Assembly (NCBI GenBank): GCA_024635555.1 | Contig: JAGXIO010000230.1 | Location: 1-64,000 of the forward strand | Source of the DNA: Saccharicrinis sp. | Lineage (GTDB): Bacteria > Bacteroidota > Bacteroidia > Bacteroidales > Marinilabiliaceae | Direction of reading: 5' to 3' | DNA length: 64,000 nt | Shown here: positions 9,045-18,689 of the stretch, piece by piece | Layout of the letters: each line of letters begins with the position of its first letter | Position numbering within the stretch: the first letter of the stretch is position 1 | Notes under the pieces: model-generated | What the model saw: only the letters and a program-made list of their open reading frames with translations | What the model was told of the DNA's origin: nothing | Database searches by the model: none | Made by a program: the position numbers and the translations under genes

Positions 9045-9980
9045 TTACTCCTGTTTGGCTTTTACATCCTTATCCATAGTTAATTTTAAAGGATCTATTT
9101 GATCGCCCCAATAAATAGTGGTGTGTGGGAATGGTATTTCAATATTCTTGGCATCAAAAGCAACCTTTAAACGTTTACGATACTCACGCCCCACAGTCCA
9201 TTGCTGGCCTGCCTTGGTTTTAAAACGAGCCTTGATAACAACGGCACTATCTCCAAACTTATCCAATCCCATAACTTCTATAGGCTCCAAGATATTGGCC
9301 TTATAGGGCTCTTCAATTTCCATTTCACCAGCTACCTGCTCAATCACTTTTATAACCTCCTCCACATTCTCCTTATAAGCCACGCCAATTTCAAAAACCA
9401 TGGCCGACCAATCCTTTGTCATGTTGCTGAGCGAGCTTATTTTACCATTTTGAAATATATGCACTACACCCGATAAATCGCGCAAAGTGATGGTACGCAG
9501 TTCAATACGTTCCACAGCACCGCCGGTTCCATTGATGATGGCTACGTCGCCGATACGAATCTGATCCTCTAACAACATAAAAAACCCTGAGATATAATCG
9601 CGCACCAATTCCTGTGCACCAAAACCAACGGCCAAGCCTAAGATACCTGCACTGGCCAGTAAGGGAGCCACGTCAATGCTGAACTTGCTGAGCAACATGA
9701 TAACATAAACCGTAACAATTGAAACCTTAACCGTAGTCTTTATAATATCAGTGAGCGTGTTAATACGTTTTGTCGATTCTGCGATATCTGTAGAATCACT
9801 ACGCTCAGCTCTATGGATTAGCGCTTTTTTAAATCGTTGCATGGCAAATGAAATCAGCTTTAACACTATCAATAAACCAATTGTGATAATTATAATACCG
9901 GGCACTTCGGTAAACACCCATCGCCCAAGAATTGATAACAAATCGTTCCAAAAATTTGTTGTGAATAACTTTTCCATCAT
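9045..9980 (-). CDS. Small-conductance mechanosensitive channel (MscS family)
   Basis: Inner-membrane channel that opens under membrane tension to release solutes during hypo-osmotic shock. The 311 residues show about three transmembrane helices: about 18-45, about 78-98, and the pore-lining Gly/Ala-rich TM3 around LLASAGILGLAVGFGAQELV (about 108-127). The cytoplasmic beta domain follows, with FFMLLEDQIRIGDVAIING and a C-terminal alpha/beta domain ending FPHTTIYWGDQ. The length matches E. coli MscS. The gene is monocistronic by context. Confidence 0.94.
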   Translation of the reverse strand: MMEKLFTTNFWNDLLSILGRWVFTEVPGIIIITIGLLIVLKLISFAMQRFKKALIHRAERSDSTDIAESTKRINTLTDIIKTTVKVSIVTVYVIMLLSKFSIDVAPLLASAGILGLAVGFGAQELVRDYISGFFMLLEDQIRIGDVAIINGTGGAVERIELRTITLRDLSGVVHIFQNGKISSLSNMTKDWSAMVFEIGVAYKENVEEVIKVIEQVAGEMEIEEPYKANILEPIEVMGLDKFGDSAVVIKARFKTKAGQQWTVGREYRKRLKVAFDAKNIEIPFPHTTIYWGDQIDPLKLTMDKDVKAKQE

Positions 9981-10203
9981 GTATTTTGTTTGTTTAAAAA
10001 ATAGAATTACGCTGTGCCTCTATATCTTTAACTGATCAACGGATCTTCACCGCACCAGCCATTATTTTGCTTTAAATATACAGAGAGAAAAACATAAAAC
10101 AAAATTGTTCAAAAAATGATATTTTTTGTGGAAACTTGCATTTGCTATCATTATCCTTACCTTTGTCATAACTCATAGTTTAGGGTTAGGTTTGGTTAAA
10201 GAT
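9981..10203. other. Intergenic region upstream of mscS
   Basis: AT-rich sequence with the mscS leader on the minus strand. No gene and no clear promoter match were seen. Confidence 0.5.
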
Positions 10204-10239
10204 TGAAAGCCACTGTCAGAACGTTGACGGTGGCTTTCA
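10204..10239. terminator. Hairpin, possible terminator
   Basis: TGAAAGCCACTGTCA (10204-10218) is complementary to 10225-10239 with one G-T wobble and a 6-nt loop. No gene ends immediately next to it, so its role is unclear. It may protect the upstream boundary of the repeat array that follows. Confidence 0.45.
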
Positions 10240-10355
10240 TACATTTATAGAAGTTGTCACACTCCATTAACTTCACTATATTTGTCGGGTGTGGGATAAG
10301 TAGTAATAATTTGCTGTGGGCAAAGCAATTAACATACGAATGAATTGACACTCGG

Positions 10356-10684
10356 GAAACGAGCCCTCGTAGAGCACGGGACAAGCTATTAGATTGATTT
10401 ATCCGCAACAAAAGCAATATTCGTGCGTATCCTGTCTAACGGACAGGCATCGAATACTAAAAAAATATAATGAGTTGAAGCGAGCCATCGTTAGCACAAG
10501 GGGGCTATGAGCAGTACTTCCCCCACAACATCTGTCTTGCCGCAGCGGGAAGAGGATGACAAAATTGGCGAGTTCCCTGCCTACCTGCTGACAGGCATAT
10601 GGCAAAAAAAATCAATTATTAACACATGAAACGAGCCATGAGAGTTATCTCTCACAAAGGAGAATGATTGTAATGGCGAGTTCC
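10356..10684 (+). repeat. Tandem array of three copies of a dispersed intergenic repeat
   Basis: Three units start at GAAACGAGCC (10356), GAAGCGAGCC (10477) and GAAACGAGCC (10628). Unit 2 ends TGGCGAGTTCC at 10566-10576, and unit 3 ends ATGGCGAGTTCC at 10673-10684. The text after each GAGTTCC is also shared (ATATGGCAAA, then an AATTCAATTAT-like stretch and ACATATGAA or ACACATGAA). Unit 3 runs into the leader of the following gene. Other copies of the family are at 31288-31342, 45036-45080 and 46290-46391. No coding content. Confidence 0.8.
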
Positions 10685-10713
10685 ATATGGCAAATGAATT
10701 CAATTATAAACAT

Positions 10714-13700
10714 ATGAAAAAGAGTTTTTTTTTATTTTCCGCGGTAATTCTAACGTTGATTGGCGTATATAACCATTTAATGCCGGATACCAACTCCACA
10801 GTAAAAAACAAACTATTGGTACCGATATCTTCGTCCGAAATTGTACAGCAACACATCAACAAAAAGATTGAGCGCAGAAAACATGGATATGCTAAACCCG
10901 ATAAACCCAATAAATATGTGGAGTATCTTCAGACCTTGGTTTCGGGAAATGGCAAACCAGCCTACGCAACAAACCATAAAGTAAGTGAGCTTAAATCAGC
11001 AGTAGCACACAGAACCTTTCTTAAATCGGCAAAGGTAAACTTACCTTGGGTGCAGCGTGGCCCGGGAAATGTTGGTGGCAGAACAAGAAGCATAATAGTA
11101 GATCCCAGCGATGGAACAGGTAAAACATGGTTTGCGGGAGCCGTTTCCGGAGGCATATGGAAAACTACAGACGGAGGTAATTCCTGGCAAATTATTTCGC
11201 CCGACCTACCCAATCTTGCCATAGCCAGCCTTTGCATGGCACCATCCAACACAAACGTTATTTATGCTGGCACAGGCGAAGGCTTTTATAACATTGATGC
11301 GGTGCGTGGAAATGGCATTTTTAAAAGCACAGATAAAGGCATCACTTGGACACAAATAACATCAACTAAAGACAAGAGCGGTTTTTACTATGTGAACAGC
11401 CTAGTGGTATCCCATTCCAACGAAAACATATTATGGGTAGCAACCAATAAAGGAATTGTTAAATCATTGGATGGAGGCGATACTTGGCATTCGGCAGGTG
11501 CACCTTTGAACCGACGCTACCAAAAAATTATAATACACCCAAGCAACGACGATATACTTTGGGCTACTTGCAACGACAAGGGAATTTACAAGACCGAAAA
11601 TGGAGGAGAAAAATGGTTTCTGGTTCACGATATGAGCGATGCAGGAAGAATTGAATTAACCGTAGCTAAAAATGACCCCAATAAATTATATGCTATCAAT
11701 GAGGAGTCTGAGGTATATTATTCGTTCGATGGAGGGACAGAGTGGGCTCGGGCAACTGAATCAGGCACTGCCACCAAGTTTTTGGAGGGTCAAGGCTGGT
11801 ACAACAGTACCATGGCTGTTAATCCCACCAATGCCAACAAAGGGTTTATCGGCGGCATTGACTTATACAGTTTTGAAATTGGTGCCGAAATAGCATCTAC
11901 TGAAAAGCAAGCCTTTACAGTTACCAACAACATAGCATCCTTACTTCGATTTGAATATTTTGAAGGAGGATACTCCAATGGTGGAGTTAGTATATTTTCA
12001 GAAAACATCAACCAAACAAACCGCATAAGTATTGAGTTTGGTTCGGGAAAAAGCCAAAAATGTCATCGGTTAAAAAGAAAAGCTTCCGAGACCGATTGGA
12101 GTGGAATATTTACCGAAGACCTTAATAAATTGCAGTATGCAGAATATGTGGATGTACCGTTTAAGGTGATGAACACCACAACAGGTCAGCAATTGCACGC
12201 TTCGTTTGTTGATGCAAACAACAATAACAAGTTTGATGTGTATGATGGCGGATACGAGCTTATCTTGGTGCATAATGTAGTGTACAACCCAGCATATCAG
12301 CATGCCGCCATCCAAGACAATAACGGAGACTACAAAGTAATGGCAGCTCTTTACACACAGTTGGCAAGCGGTGCCTTGTGGGATGCCAACAACCTGCCAA
12401 ATGGCGAAATAAAAATAGAGCCTTACCAACTGAAAGATAGAAGATTAACAAAATCCAAAATTAGCAATTGGGACACTAAAAAAACCAATCCCGATTCCTA
12501 CTCCCATGCCGACCATCACAACATTACCATCCTTGAGAACCACGGCAGTCCTTTTTCCATTATCGTAGGTAACGATGGGGGAATAGGATACTCTGCAGAC
12601 GGGGGTACTACATGGACATCAAAATCCAACGGTTATATCACATCGCAGTATTACGGCATAACACGTCATCCCAAACAATATAAATACTTTGGGGGTCTTC
12701 AGGACAACGGCTCCACTCTTTCGGGCAACGACCCAGATAGAATGTCCGATTGGGAAGATGTACTTGGAGGGGATGGCTTTGATGTGGTTTGGCATTCGCG
12801 AAATCCTCAAATGCTTATCGGAACCTATTACTACAATCAGCTACAAAAGAGCATAGATGGCGGCAAAAAATGGCTTAATATTGGCGCTTTAATGGGAGAT
12901 TATGACGATGAGGAAATGGCTCCTTTTGTTACACGTATTGCCAGTTGTGTGGCTGATCCTGACCTGCTTTTTACCGGTGGTGCATCCGGGCTTTGGAAAT
13001 CGACCGACTTTGGCGACACATGGAAGAATATTAATATGGGGTCACATTGGAGCTTCACGGGCAACTCATCGCCTAAAATAGCCATCAGCGAAGCCAACCC
13101 CAGCATAGTATGGGCAGGTATACTCATGAATACCGATCCCGGGTTTAACAAAGGCAAGCTTCATGTTTCTACCAACGGAGGCGAGAGCTTTACTGCTCTG
13201 GAGCCTTTTATGGATATGGGCACCATAAGTAACATCCTAACTCATCCCACACAACCCGAAACAGCTTATATGCTGTTTTCCTTTTCTAACTTCCCAAAAA
13301 TTTTCAGAACTGAAGATCTGGGACAGACTTGGGAGGATATATCAGGTTTTGGTATAGAAGGAAGTTCAAACAGTAGTAACGGATTCCCCAACGTGGCAGT
13401 CAATACTTTAGCTGTAATGCCTTTTAACACCGACGAGATTTGGGTGGGTACCGAAATTGGTTTGTTTATAAGTACAGATAACGGTGCCAACTGGATTTAT
13501 GCCGACAATGGTATCCCGGCTGTATCCATTTGGGACATAAAAATTATTGGCGATGAGGTAATACTTGGCACGCATGGTTTGGGTGTGTGGACGGTAAAAA
13601 TGAATGGACTTAGCAACGAAATCAACCATCCGTATATCGGTAAGGCAGGAGTCAACCCTAAGGGCAATTATGTGCTCAATACCACCTTCGAAAGCCAATT

Positions 13701-14706
13701 GGATTCTTTTGAACTGTATAATAACATTGGCCTATTATTAACAACCTACAACATAAATCCCCAAGCCGCAAGCGATATGGATTTTGGTGTATTGGAACCC
13801 TCCAACCAGCTATCCATCCACGGTTATATAAATGGGAAAAAATATATTTCGAACACGGTAAACATATCACCCAATATAATTTTAGCACCACAAACAAGCT
13901 ATGTAAACGACTTTAACAATGATGATTACCTCGATGATTTTTCGGGAGAAGGATTTACAATAAATGAGGGTATTTTTTCCAACAATGCCATTAACTCCCC
14001 TCATCCCTACCCCGAAAACACCGACTTATATTATACTTTGAAATACCCCATAATAATTTCAAAAGATCCCGATTTGGCATTTATTAAATATTACGATATC
14101 GCATATTTAGAAACCGGCGAAAGTGGGGCAACTTATCCTTCCATTGATTTTTACGATTATGCCGTTGTGGAGGGAAGTAAAGACGGATTAAACTGGCAGG
14201 CTCTTTCGGAAGGCTACGATTTCTCGCACAACCTGGCATGGTCGGCGAGTGGAAAAACATATGAGAGTACCCCCACAGCAAAAGATTATGCAGATCACCA
14301 TATTAACCTTTACGATAATTTTGAACCCGAGGACACCATTCTGGTTCGTTTCAGATTACACTCCGACCATTTTACAACCGGTTGGGGCTGGGCGATAGAC
14401 AATGTTCGCATTCAAGGCAGCATATCCAGCGTTAATGAGGAGTTGATGGGCACTTTTGAAACCACGGTTTATCCTAATCCAACCAATAAGGGAAGTGTAA
14501 ATGTTAAGATTACGGATACTTACATCGGAGCATTCGAAATAGGAATTTATGGTGCGTCTGGTCGCCTAATATCAAAACGCAGCTATTTTAAAGGAGCTGA
14601 AACCTACGAACAACGAATAACCTTACCAAATTTAGGAAGTGGTATTTATTTGCTAAAAATAAGTATGAACAATATTGAAAAAACTGAAAAATTATGGGTA
14701 AATTAG
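10714..14706 (+). CDS. Secreted BNR/sortilin-like repeat protein with T9SS type A sorting domain
   Basis: I start at 10714 (MKKSFFLFSAVILTLIG, a signal peptide), giving 1330 aa. The ATG at 10687 lies in the dispersed repeat and adds nine non-signal residues. The N-terminal half is a beta-propeller of BNR-type repeats with Asp-box-like motifs: GGIWKTTDGGNSW, GIFKSTDKGITW, GIVKSLDGGDTW, GIYKTENGGEKW, LFISTDNGANW. These repeats occur in sialidase-like and Vps10-like propellers, but no catalytic residues of a specific hydrolase could be assigned. The last about 75 residues (from VYPNPTNKGSVNVKI to ENLWVN-like TEKLWVN) are the T9SS type A sorting domain, so the protein should cross the outer membrane by the gliding/Por system and be released or attached at the surface. 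Confidence 0.9.
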   Translation: MKKSFFLFSAVILTLIGVYNHLMPDTNSTVKNKLLVPISSSEIVQQHINKKIERRKHGYAKPDKPNKYVEYLQTLVSGNGKPAYATNHKVSELKSAVAHRTFLKSAKVNLPWVQRGPGNVGGRTRSIIVDPSDGTGKTWFAGAVSGGIWKTTDGGNSWQIISPDLPNLAIASLCMAPSNTNVIYAGTGEGFYNIDAVRGNGIFKSTDKGITWTQITSTKDKSGFYYVNSLVVSHSNENILWVATNKGIVKSLDGGDTWHSAGAPLNRRYQKIIIHPSNDDILWATCNDKGIYKTENGGEKWFLVHDMSDAGRIELTVAKNDPNKLYAINEESEVYYSFDGGTEWARATESGTATKFLEGQGWYNSTMAVNPTNANKGFIGGIDLYSFEIGAEIASTEKQAFTVTNNIASLLRFEYFEGGYSNGGVSIFSENINQTNRISIEFGSGKSQKCHRLKRKASETDWSGIFTEDLNKLQYAEYVDVPFKVMNTTTGQQLHASFVDANNNNKFDVYDGGYELILVHNVVYNPAYQHAAIQDNNGDYKVMAALYTQLASGALWDANNLPNGEIKIEPYQLKDRRLTKSKISNWDTKKTNPDSYSHADHHNITILENHGSPFSIIVGNDGGIGYSADGGTTWTSKSNGYITSQYYGITRHPKQYKYFGGLQDNGSTLSGNDPDRMSDWEDVLGGDGFDVVWHSRNPQMLIGTYYYNQLQKSIDGGKKWLNIGALMGDYDDEEMAPFVTRIASCVADPDLLFTGGASGLWKSTDFGDTWKNINMGSHWSFTGNSSPKIAISEANPSIVWAGILMNTDPGFNKGKLHVSTNGGESFTALEPFMDMGTISNILTHPTQPETAYMLFSFSNFPKIFRTEDLGQTWEDISGFGIEGSSNSSNGFPNVAVNTLAVMPFNTDEIWVGTEIGLFISTDNGANWIYADNGIPAVSIWDIKIIGDEVILGTHGLGVWTVKMNGLSNEINHPYIGKAGVNPKGNYVLNTTFESQLDSFELYNNIGLLLTTYNINPQAASDMDFGVLEPSNQLSIHGYINGKKYISNTVNISPNIILAPQTSYVNDFNNDDYLDDFSGEGFTINEGIFSNNAINSPHPYPENTDLYYTLKYPIIISKDPDLAFIKYYDIAYLETGESGATYPSIDFYDYAVVEGSKDGLNWQALSEGYDFSHNLAWSASGKTYESTPTAKDYADHHINLYDNFEPEDTILVRFRLHSDHFTTGWGWAIDNVRIQGSISSVNEELMGTFETTVYPNPTNKGSVNVKITDTYIGAFEIGIYGASGRLISKRSYFKGAETYEQRITLPNLGSGIYLLKISMNNIEKTEKLWVN

Positions 14707-14926
14707 ACAAACCTGTTTTTTAATTTTTATCGAACTAATGCAAGACATATCTGCCAAAGCAATCCTTTGGAATACATTAATTGTTTACCATCCTTTTGAT
14801 GATTCAGAAAATATCCCTAATTTAGATTGAACTTTTTATTTTAATTTAATTAGCTAATAAAAAGCAGGTTACTATGTTTATTATTTAGAATCATTACAAA
14901 TATAGATAATAAAAGAGTTTCAAATC
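14707..14926. other. Intergenic region before the sigma-factor promoter
   Basis: AT-rich, no gene seen. No strong hairpin follows the stop of the secreted protein. Confidence 0.5.
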
Positions 14927-14958
14927 TTTTGTTATTGTTTATGAAATACCTATATTTG
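14927..14958 (+). promoter_or_regulatory. Bacteroidota housekeeping-type promoter for the sigma-factor gene
   Basis: TTTTG at 14927-14931, a 19-nt spacer, then TATATTTG at 14951-14958 match the TTTG-N19/23-TAnnTTTG consensus. Transcription would begin around 14965. This rules out the ATGs at 14929 and 14941 as starts. Confidence 0.75.
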
Positions 14959-15024
14959 TTAAACGTTTATATGAAAAAAGTAAACAAAACAAACTATTAT
15001 AAACAAGCCAAAAAACATTACACC

Positions 15025-15522
15025 ATGACAGCAATGCAATTTAACGAGAGCTTACTGGCCTTACAAGACAGACTTAGGTATTTTGCGCTTAGTTTAACCG
15101 CAAATGAAGAAGATGCAAATGATCTTTTGCAAGAAACAACCTTAAAAGCGCTTACATATAGAAAACAGTTTGTATCCAACACCAATTTTAAAGCCTGGGT
15201 GTTTACAATTATGAAAAACACCTTTATTAACAATTATCGTAGGATACAAAAAACCAGAAACACATTTGACTCGGCTGAAGATGCCTACCGTGTAGCATTT
15301 AAGGGAAACTACGCCTCGGAAACACCAGAGATGGTCCAATCTGTAAACGAAATGAACCAAAGTATAGAAAGGTTAGAGGATGAATTTAAGATTCCTTTTA
15401 CCATGCACACCTCGGGATATAAATATAAAGAAATTGCAGAGCAATTAAATTTGCCCATAGGTACGGTTAAAAGTAGGATATTTTTTACACGAAAAAAACT
15501 TCAGAGTATGCTGGCCGATTAA
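15025..15522 (+). CDS. RNA polymerase sigma factor, ECF (sigma-70 family)
   Basis: The start is set at 15025 (MTAMQFNESL, 165 aa), because upstream ATGs fall inside or just beside the promoter. Region 2 (about 10-80) contains EEDANDLLQETTLKAL and the FKAWVFTIMKNTFINNYRR segment. Region 4 (about 115-163) contains the helix-turn-helix YKEIAEQLNLPIGTVKSRIFFTRKKL. No anti-sigma gene is next to it, so it may be one of the free-standing Bacteroidota ECF factors. The regulon is unknown. A clean intrinsic terminator follows. Confidence 0.93.
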   Translation: MTAMQFNESLLALQDRLRYFALSLTANEEDANDLLQETTLKALTYRKQFVSNTNFKAWVFTIMKNTFINNYRRIQKTRNTFDSAEDAYRVAFKGNYASETPEMVQSVNEMNQSIERLEDEFKIPFTMHTSGYKYKEIAEQLNLPIGTVKSRIFFTRKKLQSMLAD

Positions 15523-15549
15523 TAAAATGGTGCTTAAAGTATTGAATGA

Positions 15550-15590
15550 TGCAAGATAAACGAATAATGTTTATCTTGCATTTTTGTTTT
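15550..15590 (+). terminator. Intrinsic terminator of the sigma-factor gene
   Basis: A perfect 12-bp stem (TGCAAGATAAAC at 15550-15561 with 15569-15580), 7-nt loop, then TTTTTGTTTT. Confidence 0.9.
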
Positions 15591-15606
15591 AAAAAACTAA
15601 GGATCA

Positions 15607-16068
15607 ATGGAGAAACCCAGCACTAAATTGGCAAAATATGGTAGATTGTTCGAGCAGATTGAAAAGTTAACCACACCTATAAGTAACCCCATAGCCCGCA
15701 TGTCGACCGTGGCGGCCTTGCTCCATCATAAAATGAAAGGCTTTTTTTGGACAGGTTTTTACTTGTTAGACAAAGGCGAACTTTTAGTAGGGCCTTACCA
15801 AGGTCCAATAGCTTGTCTTCGGCTAAAAAAAGACACTGGCGTTTGTTGGGCTGGCATCAATGAAAAAGCTACCATCATAGTGGAAGATGTTGAAAAGTTT
15901 CCGGGGCATATAGCATGTAGCTCGCTCACAAAATCAGAAATTGTGGTACCCTTGCTCAAAAATGGGGTAATAATAGGCGTACTAGATATCGACAGCCGGA
16001 ATTTAGCGCAATTCGATAAGGACGATAAAGCTGGCCTCGAATTACTATTGCAGCTAATTTATAAGTAA
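15607..16068 (+). CDS. msrC: Free methionine-(R)-sulfoxide reductase (GAF-domain fRMsr)
   Basis: Reduces free L-methionine-(R)-sulfoxide in the cytoplasm, protecting against oxidative damage. The 153-residue protein is a single GAF domain. Three cysteines at 70, 80 and 104 have exactly the spacing of the redox cysteines of E. coli fRMsr (84, 94, 118). The surrounding motifs GPYQGPIAC, GVCWAG, FPGHIAC, KSEIVVPL and GVLDIDS all match the family. It begins 16 bp after the sigma-factor terminator and is followed by a FolX-like gene about 95 bp on. Confidence 0.93.
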   Translation: MEKPSTKLAKYGRLFEQIEKLTTPISNPIARMSTVAALLHHKMKGFFWTGFYLLDKGELLVGPYQGPIACLRLKKDTGVCWAGINEKATIIVEDVEKFPGHIACSSLTKSEIVVPLLKNGVIIGVLDIDSRNLAQFDKDDKAGLELLLQLIYK

Positions 16069-16163
16069 ATAAACACCCCTAAACTCTAAAACTCAGAACC
16101 CTAACCTCAGAAATCCAAACTTTGAACTTTAAACTTTGAACTTTAAACAAAACATCAAATACC

Positions 16164-16517
16164 ATGGGCATATTAAACATCACAAACTTATTAGTTAGCA
16201 GCAACTTAGGTTACGAATCGCACCTTCAGGATTTCCGACAGGATTTATTGGTTAACATCAGTTTAAATTACAACAGCGGATTGGAAGAGGCAAGCGACAA
16301 TCCATCCGACAGTTTGGATGTGATGCGTTTAACCAAGGAAATAATAGGCATGGCAGAAAACGGGCATTTCAATCTTTTGGAAGCTTTTACGCGCATGGTT
16401 CTCAACACAGTATTGGAGTACCCTAGGGTAAATAGTGCTACCGTTGAAGTGAAAATATCAAAATCAATCCAATTCTCTGGAGAGCTTTCCTTTGTATTAT
16501 CAGGTTCAAATAGGTAG
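16164..16517 (+). CDS. Dihydroneopterin aldolase/epimerase-like protein (FolB/FolX family)
   Basis: A 117-residue T-fold protein. The pattern FRQDLLVNISLNY, then DSLDVMRLTKEIIG, then GHFNLLEAFTRMVLNTV, then ATVEVKISK aligns along its whole length with what I recall of E. coli FolX (NRQD..INVTIHY; FSLLEKLTQDVLD; AEVEIDKL). Glu73 corresponds to the pterin-anchoring Glu. The classical FolB Tyr of the D-Y-x-x-V motif is replaced (LDVMRL), so FolX-type epimerase or a diverged aldolase is as likely as true FolB. Its substrate would come from the FolE product. It lies 43 bp before a sensor kinase gene, an unusual neighbour. Confidence 0.7.
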   Translation: MGILNITNLLVSSNLGYESHLQDFRQDLLVNISLNYNSGLEEASDNPSDSLDVMRLTKEIIGMAENGHFNLLEAFTRMVLNTVLEYPRVNSATVEVKISKSIQFSGELSFVLSGSNR

Positions 16518-16560
16518 TCTATCTTGAACCATGAATCGCCGAAACAAAAATCATCAACTG

Positions 16561-18630
16561 ATGAAAATTAGGGTGAAACATGCCATCATATTGATCCTGT
16601 TATTTTACGCGCAACTTAACGCTCAGAATAACACCATCGATAATATTTATCACCAGTTAAAAAATGCTTCGCTCGCCGAAAAGGTAGAATTGTACAATCA
16701 ACTCTCATCGTATTACGTTTCGTCCGATGCACAAAAGGCCATTCATTATGCCAATCAGGCACTTAAAATTGCCCACTCTTTAAACGATCATGCTGGAAAG
16801 GCCAAAGCATATGGTAATTTGGGCATGGGCTACTACTTTTTTACCGATTACGACAGCCTGCTCAGCTATTATCAAAAATCTCTTACAACCTATGAGTCTA
16901 TTGGCGACCAAAGTGGCATAACCGGTTTAGCATCGAGGTTTTATCGTATGGACAAATTCCAAAAGGCACTGGATAACTACAAGCGTTCATTATTAATTTA
17001 TTTGAGTAATAACGACGTTCCCAATATTGTGAGTACCTACCTAAACATGGGCAATGTTTATAAAGGATTGGGCAACCAACAGAGCGCACTCGAAAACTAC
17101 AACAAAGCTTTAGCGCAAGTACCAGAAGACGACAAAGCCTATCAGCACGAAAGAACAGCGCTGTGGGAAAACCTTGGTGATATTTATTATAACCAGGGAG
17201 AATATGACAAGGCTTTGGCTTACTATCAATTGCTACATAGCGCATATTTGCAACAAAGCGACAGCCTAAGTATTGCATCGGTTTTAAACAATATGGGAGG
17301 AGTTTATTATCAAAAAAACCAACTCCCCACATCGCACCGTATGTATCGCGAAGCTCTGGATTTGCAAATAAAACAAAACGATCACCATGGCGCTTCGGTT
17401 TCCTTTTTGAATCTGGCCCGTATATATGCCAAATCGAATGACAATGAACAAGCTATTTTGCAACATCAAAAAAGCATCCTGCTAGCCAAAGCTATAGGCA
17501 ACAGAAATTTATTACAGGATAACTACCGCATGCTCGCATTAATTTATAAAAACCAAAACAACTTCAAAAAAGCTTACGAATACCAAGTACTGTACGCCAA
17601 TGTTTCGGATGTATTGGCGGGAGAAAAAAATGCAGAACAATTTGTGGGAACGCTTATGATGAACGACATAGAGCAAAAAAAGAGTGAGAACGACATATTG
17701 GAGGCCAAAAACGACAATTATCGTTTAAGATTGGAAAAGGAAAACTTGTCGATGTGGAGACTTTCCTTTGGCTTTACCATACTCGTGGTACTTATCCTGG
17801 TATCTATTATTTACTATCGATACTACTTAAAACGCAAAGAAAACGAAAACCTAGCGGCCAAAGTAAGCGAAGCCCTACAAAAACAGGAGGAACAGCAGCA
17901 AATAATTGTGCATCAGGCCAGTCTATCGTCGTTAGGGGAGCTGGCAGCAGGTATAGCCCACGAAATAAACCAGCCCATCCAAAACATATCCTTGTCAGCC
18001 GAAGGAATAAAATTTGAGTTGATGGAGTCCCAACCTAATCCGCTTTTTATTCAGCAATCTACCGACGAGATATTTGAAGACATCGTCCGTGTTAGGGAAA
18101 TTGTTGACCACATACGTATTTTTTCAAGCGGACAAAAAGAGGACGTCCAAGAGCTATTCTCCCTATCGGAATGTGTCAATGCAGCCATGTCAATGATTGG
18201 TCGCCAGTATCGAAATCATCACATCCAAGTACAACTCAATTTAGATGCTGATATACCTCAAATGGTAGGCAACCCCCATAAAATGGAGCAGATAATACAT
18301 AACTTGTTATCCAATGCCCGCGACGCAGTAAATCAGATGCAAGATAAAAACCCTGCTTTAAAAAAGGAAATCGTTATCGAAACAGGAAGTGAAAATGGAT
18401 TCGTATTTATTAAAGTGAGAGATAACGGCGTGGGAATACCTTATCAAAAGCGGACAGATATTTTTTTGCCCTTTGTAACCACTAAACCTTTGGGCAAAGG
18501 AACAGGTTTAGGCTTGTCCATTGCATACCGCCTCACACAGGAAATGAGCGGCAGAATAGAAGTGCAAAGCCGCGTAATGGATGGCACCATTATGAAGGCA
18601 GTTTTTCCCGTTGCAGAAAATAATAGCTAA
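16561..18630 (+). CDS. Sensor histidine kinase with periplasmic TPR domain
   Basis: Start chosen at 16561 (MKIRVKHAIILILLFYAQLNAQ, a signal peptide; 689 aa); ATG 16531 adds ten polar residues. Six to seven TPR repeats fill about residues 30-370 (for example AYGNLGMGYYF, NMGNVYKGLGNQQSALENYNKAL). A coiled coil follows, then one transmembrane helix (about 398-420) and a HisKA domain with phospho-acceptor His in GELAAGIAHEINQPIQN. The HATPase_c domain has an N box near IIHNLLSNARDA, DNGVGIPYQ, and GKGTGLGLSIAYRL. The partner is almost certainly the NtrC-type regulator 59 bp downstream. The signal is unknown. Confidence 0.93.
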   Translation: MKIRVKHAIILILLFYAQLNAQNNTIDNIYHQLKNASLAEKVELYNQLSSYYVSSDAQKAIHYANQALKIAHSLNDHAGKAKAYGNLGMGYYFFTDYDSLLSYYQKSLTTYESIGDQSGITGLASRFYRMDKFQKALDNYKRSLLIYLSNNDVPNIVSTYLNMGNVYKGLGNQQSALENYNKALAQVPEDDKAYQHERTALWENLGDIYYNQGEYDKALAYYQLLHSAYLQQSDSLSIASVLNNMGGVYYQKNQLPTSHRMYREALDLQIKQNDHHGASVSFLNLARIYAKSNDNEQAILQHQKSILLAKAIGNRNLLQDNYRMLALIYKNQNNFKKAYEYQVLYANVSDVLAGEKNAEQFVGTLMMNDIEQKKSENDILEAKNDNYRLRLEKENLSMWRLSFGFTILVVLILVSIIYYRYYLKRKENENLAAKVSEALQKQEEQQQIIVHQASLSSLGELAAGIAHEINQPIQNISLSAEGIKFELMESQPNPLFIQQSTDEIFEDIVRVREIVDHIRIFSSGQKEDVQELFSLSECVNAAMSMIGRQYRNHHIQVQLNLDADIPQMVGNPHKMEQIIHNLLSNARDAVNQMQDKNPALKKEIVIETGSENGFVFIKVRDNGVGIPYQKRTDIFLPFVTTKPLGKGTGLGLSIAYRLTQEMSGRIEVQSRVMDGTIMKAVFPVAENNS

Positions 18631-18689
18631 TGTTTTACAAACCTGAATTTATCAATAATTTTTCCTGATACTTTTTACTTAATTATACC

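Noticed and set aside
9045-9980. Opposite-strand frames inside mscS and other long genes
   Set aside because: They are shadows of well-supported coding regions, without starts, ribosome binding sites or family features.
10399-10605. 68-residue minus-strand frame in the repeat array
   Set aside because: Spans repeat units and micro-palindromes; no conserved protein features.
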